NCBI GenBank assembly: GCA_012934845.2 | Contig: WNNJ02002043.1 | Coordinates: forward strand, 1-64,000 | DNA: 64,000 bases | Source: Pomphorhynchus laevis | Lineage: Eukaryota > Acanthocephala > Palaeacanthocephala > Echinorhynchida > Pomphorhynchidae | Direction of reading: 5' to 3' | In this document: piece after piece, positions 56,384 to 64,000 of the stretch | Layout: every line of letters begins with the position of its first letter | How positions within the stretch are numbered: the first letter of the stretch is position 1 | Made by a program: the position numbers and the translations under genes | Notes under the pieces: model-generated | What the model was told of the DNA's origin: nothing | Seen by the model: the letters and a program-made list of their open reading frames with translations, nothing else | Database searches by the model: none

Positions 56384-56460
56384 GGCCCCGCTGCTATGTT
56401 GGGTAGAGGAGTTAGGGGCCGAAACCTGATAGCATAGCAGTTCCTCCTGATGACCTCTAA
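56384..56460 (+). ncRNA. Structured 3' UTR motif of the Naiad-like PLE
   Basis: Three complementary pairs lie within 77 nt. GGCCCC (56,384) pairs with GGGGCC (56,415). CTGCTATG (56,391) pairs with CATAGCAG (56,433). AGAGG (56,405) pairs with CCTCT (56,454). The second and third pairs cross the first, so a pseudoknot is possible. The motif contains CCTGATGA and CCGAAAC words reminiscent of hammerhead cores but not in a standard order. It is repeated at 33,060-33,170 (minus), 61,310-61,390, 63,680-63,770 (decayed) and 30,060-30,165 (minus, decayed). Confidence 0.6.
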
Positions 56461-56691
56461 TTCTTATTCTGATACAACGTCTGTTATTTATTAGTCAATT
56501 CATAAAAATGACGTTTATTTTAAATTTCAATTTTTTATTTTAACTTGATTTAAATTATAGAAAATCTAAAAACAATTATTAATTTTATTATTTAATTATT
56601 AAATTTTGATTTAGCATTATTATGTTTTGTTTATTTTATAATTATATTAAATACGTAGACTCAGTTAGCTGATTTAATTCATTTATGATTT

Positions 56692-56905
56692 AACCTTTGC
56701 AAATCAGATCATAGGCTGAGTTAGTTATTATATATTGCCAAAGTTTTCGCCGCGTTACGGCTTCGTCAGTGGCTCATTGTAAGTAGTTTAAACATTCTTG
56801 ACTATAACTACTTACAATGAACCACTGACGAAGCCGTAACGCGGTGAAAGCTTTGGCAATATATAATAACTAACTCAGCCTCTGGTCTGATTAACTTTTG
56901 CAGCT
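56692..56905. repeat. Long palindrome 1 with hammerhead-like arms
   Basis: Two arms of about 95 bp, reverse complements with few mismatches, surround a spacer of about 17 bp (TAAACATTCTTGACTAT, near 56,790-56,806). Each arm contains TAATAACTAACTCAG, a GCCAAAG...GAAA word and CTGACGAAGCCGTAACGCGG. On the right arm this gives CTGACGA, a GCCG...CGG(T/C) hairpin and GAAA, a hammerhead-like core. It starts right after the tail of PLE copy C. Confidence 0.85.
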
Positions 56906-57032
56906 TAATCAGCATACTGTATAATACGGCTTCAAATGAGCAACACTTTAGTATACGTAGTCCTAAAGATTAAACAAATATATATTTTAATCACGTTTTT
57001 AACAACATATTGTAATCATTATATTTATATAA

Positions 57033-57248
57033 GATGCAAAGATTAACCAGATCAAAGGCTGAGTTAGTTATTATATATTACTAAAATTTTCGCCGCGTTA
57101 CGGCTTCGTCAGTGGCTCATTGTAAGTAGTTTAAACATTCTTGACTATAACTACTTACAATGAGCCACTGACGAAGCCGTAACGCGGCGAAAGCTTTGGC
57201 ACTATATAATAACCAACTTAGTCTTTGATCTGATTAACTTTTACATCT
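57033..57248. repeat. Long palindrome 2 with hammerhead-like arms
   Basis: A second copy of the same fold-back, about 340 bp downstream, with the same spacer and with arms ending in GATCTGATTAAC-type sequence. Its right arm has the complete CTGACGA + GCCGTAACGCGGC + GAAA arrangement. A single half-copy is found at 25,388-25,530, next to a PLE nuclease fragment. Confidence 0.85.
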
Positions 57249-58597
57249 TTACAAATTTATTCACTAACTTATATAATTCATAAGTTAGAATTAAATATTT
57301 CCATTTGGACCAATTAAGTTCATTGTATGCTTGTAAATTTAAACATACAACACAATGAGCTAACAAGTAGCATTAAAGCATAATTAGTATATAATAAAGT
57401 TCGAGGATTCGTTCATTGAACGAACTCGTAAATTGCGTAAACAAAATATTTCGAAAAGGCTTTTTTATAAAAAGCCAGGTGTGATATTTAGATAAAATAT
57501 TAAGGCTACAAGATGCAAATAATCTCTTTCGATCGTTAAAAAAATGCATAAAATGTCTAGCTTAATTGATGTATGTTAAAAGTATATTGCCTTTTATGTT
57601 TGTCGCGACACACAAAAAATATAAAAGGGTTACTTTTTAAGGAGATGAAAAAATATAAAAAGAAATCGTAAAAGAAACAGGTAAATCAGATATTGTTGTC
57701 TATTTCCATGTTAGTGGTTAACTTTGTTCTAATATTCAATTTATTTTGCTGTTATTTTAATTCATTACATCTTAAAGTTTATAACAATATTCAACGTTAG
57801 AGTAAGACTGTGAAAGAAAAATCCTTTAATAGAACAGTTTGCTCACATGTAGCAAACAAAATGAATAATGATACAGAAAAATATCGACATTAATAATTCA
57901 AGTAATAATCCACTCAGGTATCATACTGGTAGTTAAGTATCAGTACATTAGTAGATGATTTAAGTTGTGCATTGCAGAATAACGTTTTAGTTAAGATAAT
58001 GCTTACATTTACACCCTTCGAGATATTGAAAAATTATTTCTACCGTTGTTTCCTACTTAAAAATGAGCACTTTTTGCGAAACTGCCTTCCAATCTAATAC
58101 CTTTATTTATTTTACGGTTTTTTGATGTTAAAATAATAACCTTAATCATTCGTGGGTACTCACAGAATAAAAAGTAATAAATAAAAACTAATGCGTATTT
58201 TAATGTAGAATATGATCTTGATTTTTATATCTTGAAGACGGTAAATGAAAACATTAAATGATTTTGCTAAAAAAATAATTTTTTACAATTCATTTACTAG
58301 TAAATGTAAAATTTCGGTCTTTAGTAAAGCAAAGACCGAAAACAATTTGTTTTCGAGGTTAAAATTTAAACCTTCAGTATGCATTTCTGCAGTTTTCCTA
58401 GGAACTAACGCTCAATTTTTGAATAAAATAGGATTATATAAATTAATTTCCAATATCTCGATGTGCACTTGTAAATGAAGCTGAAAAAGCCAAGAATTGT
58501 CTTAAATGATATGAAATATTACATAAAAGAGGGAACAAACGTTCATTGCTAATGTCTGGAAACGGGCTGTTCAGCATTTAAAAAATAACAAATTTAC
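57249..58597. other. SBDS intron remainder, no element recognised
   Basis: AT-rich, with no supported gene. One perfect 10-bp hairpin, TTCGGTCTTT/AAAGACCGAA, lies at about 58,313-58,340. Short open frames here have no recognisable domain. Confidence 0.5.
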
Positions 58598-59053
58598 CTG
58601 CGCTTTCGCGTTCTTCCGAGGATTGGCATTATAATGCAATTGTTTCATTGCCTTTTCAATTATTGAAATGGGATATTGCTTCTGCGTTGAAGGCTCGATA
58701 CACTTATCTGAAATCAGCTGTGCTATTTCTTTAAATAAATTACCATGTTGCTCTTGACGTTCTTTCTCACTAACTTGCAATTCACCTTTCTTTATTATAT
58801 CTAAGCATATTGTATCTTGATCATCAGTTCCAAATGCATCTCTAAGATCCTCTTTCTTTGCTGCTTGGCCTTTTGAAACATTGGAAAAAACCGTTGATGA
58901 CTGAATTACGTTATTAATATCCTTTTCAATGCCTTCTCTATACTCAACAACTTTATTTTTATAACAGGCAACCTCAAAGCGTTTACCACTCTTCTTTAAT
59001 CTAACAATTGCAACATTTGTCAATTTAATCTGGTTTGTTGGTGTAAATATCAT
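58598..59053 (-). CDS. SBDS ribosome maturation protein, first coding exon
   Basis: This encodes residues 1-152, starting MIFTPTNQIKLTNVAIVRLK. SBDS works with EFL1 to release eIF6 from pre-60S subunits. Hallmarks are the FYSH domain (about 1-88) with GKRFEVACYKNKV, VFSNVSKGQAAKKEDL and AFGTDD, then the helical domain II with GELQVSEKERQEQ and SDKCIEP...YPISIIEKAMKQLHY. The exon ends KNAKAQ at a CAG/GTAAAT donor (plus 58,597-58,598). Together with the last exon the protein is 253 residues, against 250 in human. The ATG has a good context (ACAAAAATG). A TTTCAG just upstream could be an acceptor for a 5' UTR intron. The sequence is rather diverged (for example EYREGIEKDINN) but shows no break. 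Confidence 0.95.
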
Positions 59054-60585
59054 TTTTGTCTGAAATTACAAATCCGACACATGTAGTTTATATTCGCATT
59101 AAAAGCCTTAAGTTCACAAACATTCGCTATGCATTTAAATACATAATGTCACAGACATGTACTGTAATTACCAAATATATAAGTAAAATTAATAAACTTA
59201 GTCTTATAATCTATTTACAACTCAAATGGTATTTACCAATGACCATACCAGAAATTCATTTCGGTAAATTTCCAAAACAAAATAAAATGATTTGTAAACT
59301 TTCAATTGAATGCGATAAATGTAATAGAAATAAATAAGAAACAGAAACCAGGATCAACGAAAGACGTCGATCACGTTTTAGATTAAACTGCAAAAGGAAT
59401 GAATCACGTCTACTACTTCAAACAATATCCATTCATCCAATAAAGTCAAATCATGTGTAATAATCAAACACTACGATAAAAACCGTGTTTATTTCTAGAG
59501 AGAATTAGCGTGATCTAATTCCTTATTAGAGGGAATTAGCATAATTAGCGTCAACATTGTTTTTATCAATTGGGACTCACTTAAGAGTCATAATTTTAAG
59601 TATATTGATTAATGTATCTTTTAAGTAAATTATGAACATATTTCATTTTATTTTAGTAAAATCAATGGGAGCAAAAACATTACTACAATAAACGAAGGAT
59701 TCCATTTATATTTAAAAATTAAAGATTAAACTAGGAACGAAAGACATCTACTGCTTAACGAGAAAGCCAGTCACCTAATGATTCAAGTTAATAAATCATG
59801 CGTGTGATTTTTATAAGATCATCATTTTATACCAGTGATTCACAATCGGAGTTTGGGAACTTTTAGACATTCCATTGCACATGGTTGCTTTTCTAAAATG
59901 AAGTAATCGGAAGCAAAATAAAAATTTATTTATTTTGAATTTTACCATTTAATTTTAGGATTTTAAGTTTTGAAATTTGAATTTATCATTTGATCGATAT
60001 TCAATTTAAAACCAAGTATATAAATTCAATATCAATTCAAAAACCAGTTGGCTACCACATAATTATTTGCTCCACCTCAGTGGATATTAACTGGGTACCA
60101 CTGGAAAAAAAATTACATATAAATTTTAACATTATAATTTTATTTGAGTATTGTGGAATTATTATAGACTCAAGAAAAAAGTTTTATTTTGTTAACAAAA
60201 CGAATAGACATTATTTTAGTTTTATTACACATTACTGTTGATTGCATCAAGAGTAACGACGATACACTATTACTAAGATCACTTTATTACCTCACATATA
60301 AAATTATTTTTCTTTGAAATATAAATATTTAATTGAGAAACTAATAAATACTTCGTTTATTCTTTAATACCTATAGAAAAAAGAAAAATAAGGGGTAATT
60401 ACGTTATTATATGGTGCAGAATTTTTACATCGACCTAGCAGCTACTAATTCACAAGTTTTATTGTGATTATGGATAGATTTTATTAAATATTTGTAAAAT
60501 GTATAAGTTACAACTTGAAAAAGATTTAAACGATCGAAAGCTTGTTAACAAAATAAAACTTAATAAAGTCTGTGTTTTTTAGTGT
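59054..60585. other. 5' flank of SBDS, no gene seen
   Basis: This is the promoter side of the minus-strand SBDS gene. It is AT-rich. The open frames at 59,056-59,337 and 59,990-60,241 have low-complexity composition and no recognisable motif, so they are not called. No clear TATA box or initiator could be assigned. Confidence 0.5.
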
Positions 60586-60875
60586 GTGTTTTTTAAGTCT
60601 GTGTCTTAACGTCTGTGTTTTTTATTAGTCAATTCATAAAAATGACTTTTTAAATTTCAATTTTTTATTTTAACTTAATTTAAATTATAGAAAATCTAAA
60701 AACAATTATCAATTTTAAAAAAAAATTATTTTGTTAACAAAACGAATTTTAATTCGTTTTGTTATTAATTTTATTATTTAATTATTAAATTTTGATTTAG
60801 CATTATTATGTTTTGTTTATTTTATAATTATATTAAATACGTAGACTCAGTTAGCTGATTTAATGTCGTAAATGT
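60586..60875 (+). mobile_element. PLE 3' tail fragment
   Basis: It matches the end of PLE copy C (TTTTTATTAGTCAATTC, AATTATAGAAAATCTAAAAAC, TACGTAGACTCAGTTAGCTG). In the middle it carries an extra palindromic stretch, TTTTGTTAACAAAACGAA and its inverse (60,727-60,765). Non-coding. Confidence 0.8.
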
Positions 60876-61149
60876 GAAATTAAAGTACATTTATTTCGAC
60901 AATTCGTTTAATATATAATTGATTTTAACGTATTTAATCATTCCTGCTTCTTGTTAATTGAGACAATAATTATCAAGCCGTTCAAATTAGATAAATCTTA
61001 TAAACTGTTAATTATGATTTATCAAAGGGCATAAGTGTTTGCTGATTTCACAAGAACCATCAAATATTGTTGTAAAAATGTATAAACCGATTCGAGAAAT
61101 GAATAATATCGGTAAATATCAGTAAAGAATATGAAGTATTATAAATTAT

Positions 61150-61392
61150 ATAAATTGAAAATAGTAAAATATATAAATCAACACAATAATATAAAGAATA
61201 AATTTTAACTCTTAAGTGGCAAATTTTTATGGATGGATAATAAATAATATACTTTGTATTAGAATAAGATACTAGATAGTTATTTCAGAGGAAATACATC
61301 ATTAGCATGTATTTGGCCCCGCTGCTATGTTGGGTAGAGGAGTTAGGGGCCGAAACCTGATAGCATAGCAGTTCCTCCTGATGACCTCTAAC
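61150..61392 (+). mobile_element. PLE 3' fragment with the structured motif
   Basis: It begins in the last codons of the RT (matching 56,228-56,316) and continues through the 3' UTR to GACCTCTAA, where it breaks off. The structured motif is intact (61,315-61,391). It is nearly identical to 56,228-56,460, so it is a recent copy or duplication. Confidence 0.85.
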
Positions 61393-61610
61393 TTTCATTT
61401 CACACGAAATTACGATGTGCGCTATTATTAATTTTTACAATATTAATAATATATTTATTTTTATTATTATATTTTTACCATTACATTTTACACGATGAGA
61501 ACTTTCATTTCACACGAAATTACGATGTGCGCTATTATTAATATTTACAATATCAATAATATATTTATTTTTATTATTATATTTTTACCAAAGATATCAT
61601 AAATATTTTA
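61389..61610. repeat. 110-bp direct duplication
   Basis: AACTTTCATTTCACACGAAA starts at about 61,389 and again at about 61,499. The copies differ at a handful of sites over roughly 95-110 bp. No coding content. It joins the broken end of the PLE fragment. Confidence 0.85.
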
Positions 61611-61654
61611 TATTTTTATATTTTTACATCAGATCATAAATAGTTGATAATGAT

Positions 61655-62820
61655 CCATTATTGATCGCTTGATGTACACCACGCGATTTTAATATGAAGA
61701 CGACCCTGATGCGCGTCAATTCTACGACGCGTGTGGTTACGACTAGCCAGGTTACGTATGAACACGCAAGATGCATGTATTGCCGTTTCGATTCCACGCG
61801 GAGTACCGACGCCTAGCTGTATAGGGAGAAAACGATTGACGAGCAGACCGGATGCGAATTGACATGCCAGCTTAGGAGCGATGCGGCAAATTGTAAATCT
61901 GACGGCGATTGGACAGATACTACCATTCTTCTTTAGAAAGGCAAGTAACTTTCCGCCGCATAGAATATTATCAACGTTATCCGGTATTGTTCCCTCCAGA
62001 AGAACTGTCATTAGATTCGTTAAAGCCGTGACCAAGTGGCTTGCTTAGTCTCCTGTAAGATCTCGTAGGTGCATTGGGCTTACGCCGTCAGTGCCACCCA
62101 CGGACGAGGGCGGAAAAGACCGTATAGAGCACAGTAAAGATGCAGCGGTAACAACGGCCGCAATCGAGAGTGTAAATGGGCAAAGGTGAGCAATCGATAG
62201 ATACTCTTCTCGGAGGATGCTTAGTCTGTAGAGTTGTAGTTGTGTTTTCGTCGAAAGATAGGAACAGTACGAACAGCGCCGCGAATGTCGCCGTCCTCAA
62301 TTTTTTCAAAAATCTTTCGGGGTAGTTGATTCACTGAGGATTTATTCTTGGTAATGTTGCATCGGTTATGTTCCTCAAAACTACCATCAAAAGGGAATTG
62401 GTAGCGGGCGCATTCAGCTCGAATCTTTGTAGATAGAGAGGGATGATAAGGCGTACTCTGATTCTGCTGAGGCACGAGAAGCGAAATTTTAGGAAAGCTG
62501 AGTAGGCTCCACCACACCGACTCGTTAGAAGGTCGCTCCACGACTGCGTCAATAAGCTAAGAGAACTTGGGGGCAACGGCTGATCGAGCGCCGCGCGGAA
62601 TACGACGGATGACACGAAAATTCTAAGATAACAGTTGTGCAAAAGGAGAGCTCGGTGTTTTCGCTGGTAGTCAAGGCAGGCTCATGGATAGATCTGAACA
62701 GATTGATGTTGTCTGGATCATTGGTAGGAGGAAGTCCAGAACCGCGACAACATGTCATTGGACCATGTTTTCGTACCATTCCGGAAGTGTTATCGACGAA
62801 GAGCCTGCGACAAATTTAGC
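61655..62820 (-). mobile_element. Degraded non-LTR retroelement (RT start)
   Basis: Minus-strand frames give DGDIRGAVRTVP (about 62,285), KHPPRR, then ALTNLMTVLLEGTIP and GGKLLAFLKKNGSICPIAV (61,980-61,900), and LGVGTPRGIETAIHA (61,810). This succession (GD..GAVR, KHP, GG.L.A..KK.G.RPIAVG, QLGVG...E.A.HA) is the RT N-terminal half of the same invertebrate element family whose C-terminus lies at 43,555-43,925. It ends before the catalytic Asp motif. It is shifted among three frames, so old. The clade is uncertain. Confidence 0.65.
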
Positions 62821-62987
62821 GCTGTAACTTCCCTTTGCTTATTGTGTGCGTATTAGAGTCGGTATTGTTGTTGATTGTCCTTTCTGGTTCTGTTGGTCGA
62901 ATTGGCTGGATTATTCATCACATTTAACTTTTGCTGAATAGCTCAAACTTAGCACAGAAGCGGACTTTGAAACTGTCAGTGTAAACT

Positions 62988-63200
62988 TTATTCTGAATTG
63001 TTCGGATAATATGGGTATGCATCTAAATCTTCATTCGATTCCATTAGTGCCTTTTTCAAACGATCAAGCATTATCTGCTTTGCCTCAGAACTGTCTAAAT
63101 TACGTCGCTGTAGTTCTCTACGCAACTCAGATGCGAGCATATGTTTTAGTCGTTTTGCTCTATGTAATTGTAATTTGTATTGTGTATCTAATAAATGCAA
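62988..63200 (-). pseudogene. Possible SAP-domain fragment
   Basis: A 70-residue frame with LASELRRELQRRNLDSSEAK followed by QIMLDRLKKALMESNEDLDA. This matches the helix-turn-helix pattern of SAP DNA-binding motifs (LR.EL..R.L...G.K..L..RL..AL), as in SAFB-like proteins and some transposon proteins. It stands alone: no further domains or clear splice sites were found, and the flanks are repeat tails. It could be one exon of a host gene continuing beyond what I can see, or a retrocopy piece. Confidence 0.35.
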
Positions 63201-63229
63201 ATATATGCATTTAAGCTGTTAAAAGTTTT

Positions 63230-64000
63230 TGTTCTATTATTTATTTAATTATTAAAATTTTATTGAACGTTGTTTAATTTATAAATAATAGAAAATGCGT
63301 AGACTCAGTTAGCTGATATGTTTTGCAAAACGTTTTCATATTTAGTATGAAATACGTAGACACAGTTATCTGATCTGACCGTATATTATTTATTAGTCAA
63401 TTTATAAAAACTGTTTTTATTTTAAATTTAAATTATACATTTTATCGTCATATAAGTATTCATTGTATAAAAATTTCAATTTTAAATTTCAATTAAATTC
63501 TAATTTTATTTAAATATAAAGTGTATAAAACCCTTTATAATTATTTCTAATTTATTATTTATCTTTATTTTTAATTTATAAATAATATAAAATGCGTAGA
63601 CTCAGTAAGCTGATCTGATCATCATTTATTATTTACAATTATTTATGTATTATTTTCTATTTCATCAGAGGAAATACGTCATTAGCGCGTATTTGGCCCT
63701 TATGTGGTTGTTGGGTCGAGAAAAAGGGATCGAAACCTGATAACATTGCACTTCCTCATGATGACCTCTAATCCTTATTCTTATACATCGTCTCTTATTT
63801 ATTAGTCAATTCATAAAAATTGACTTGTATTTTAAATTTCAATTTTAAAATTTAACTTGATATAAATTATAAATTGTATTAAATCTTCTATAATTCTTTA
63901 TTATTTATCTTTATTTTTAATTTAAAAATAATATAAAATGCGTAGAGTCACTTATCTGATTTGATACTTATAGGATGACTGTATGGTGGGCAATTTTAAT
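63230..64000 (+). mobile_element. Run of PLE 3' tails
   Basis: The PLE terminal word GCGTAGACTCAGTTAGCTGAT (or a close variant) ends tail segments at about 63,297-63,318, 63,353-63,376, 63,594-63,618 and 63,941-63,962, all in plus orientation. A decayed structured motif lies at 63,680-63,770. Successive tails without RT suggest repeated 5'-truncated insertions or partial tandem copies. The window ends inside this block. Confidence 0.7.

Larger units (their letters stand above)
54600..56690 (+). mobile_element. Naiad-like PLE, copy C (endonuclease piece upstream of RT)
   Basis: 54,646-54,909 encodes FWIKTLHSMYPLGLNDVVQG followed by a basic linker. This looks like the C-terminal end of a GIY-YIG nuclease and lies upstream of the RT. 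N-terminal PLE sequence follows (54,910-55,335, RYKLLPSLGLK-type with CDCKSL at about 55,312-55,326). A deletion then jumps to the RT, whose intact frame 55,630-56,316 has GVPMGSNSSPIIADLF and the catalytic FRYIDDICV. It ends KLLSGKFLWMDNK with no C-terminal GIY-YIG. Canonical PLEs carry the nuclease at the C-terminus; the N-terminal arrangement is that of the Naiad/Chlamys clade. The 3' UTR runs to TACGTAGACTCAGTTAGC near 56,670. Broken but well preserved. Confidence 0.82.
43390..58597 (-). other. 15.2-kb SBDS intron filled with mobile elements
   Basis: The intron lies between a canonical donor (GTAAAT) and acceptor (TTTTTTCAG), phase 0 after codon 152. Most of it can be assigned: a retroelement C-terminal fragment (43,555-43,925), a CR1-like LINE with an inserted I/R1-type LINE (44,700-52,430), a third LINE (52,690-54,490), a PLE (54,600-56,690) and two palindromes (56,690-57,248). 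The splice sites and both exons are intact, so the gene appears to tolerate the load. Confidence 0.88.

Noticed and set aside
59056-60241. Possible small genes upstream of SBDS (59,056-59,337 and 59,990-60,241)
   Set aside because: AT-rich, Ile/Lys/Asn-heavy translations with no domain, repeat or conservation cue. Chance frames are expected here.

Overview
The window looks like a repeat-rich piece of an arthropod nuclear genome, most likely an insect. A hymenopteran is plausible but not proven. The reasons are an intron-bearing eukaryotic ribosome-maturation gene (SBDS), an intact TENT5/FAM46 gene, AT-rich DNA, several clades of non-LTR retrotransposon, Penelope-like elements (PLEs), one Ty3/Gypsy fossil and a long satellite array. 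Nothing in it is prokaryotic: there are no operons, no ribosome binding sites and no CRISPR array.

Layout. 1-21,972: a satellite of about 56 head-to-tail copies of a ~393-bp monomer. It has higher-order structure (segments re-used at +9,153, +7,974 and +784 bp) and four copies of a 120-bp AT-rich insert. 21,973-25,540: PLE pieces, one fragment running into the satellite, a TA microsatellite, and a tRNA-like unit between 88-bp direct repeats. 25,890-27,176: an intact single-exon TENT5-like nucleotidyltransferase. 27,478-28,325: a cluster of short inverted-repeat elements. 29,816-30,630: a PLE tail and a LINE 3' fragment. 30,640-42,552: a broken Ty3/Gypsy element split by a PLE, which is itself split by a nearly full-length CR1/L2-like LINE; a second, truncated copy of that LINE lies further on.

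43,084-59,053: SBDS on the minus strand, in two coding exons (253 codons in all) separated by a 15.2-kb intron. The intron holds a fragment of a retroelement with a nuclease-like C-terminus; a CR1-like LINE with an I/R1-type LINE inserted in its ORF1 (10-bp target duplication); a third LINE remnant; a PLE whose endonuclease-like piece lies upstream of its RT (Naiad-like order); and two long palindromes. 59,060-64,000: AT-rich flank, several PLE 3' tails, a degraded non-LTR reverse transcriptase and a possible SAP-domain fragment.

How the parts relate. Only SBDS and TENT5 look like live host genes. The rest is a record of insertions into older insertions. The strongest unexplained signals are the higher-order satellite, the conserved structured motif in the PLE 3' UTRs, the palindromes with hammerhead-like cores, and the tRNA-like 442-bp unit. 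I found no convincing new defence, toxin or metabolic system.
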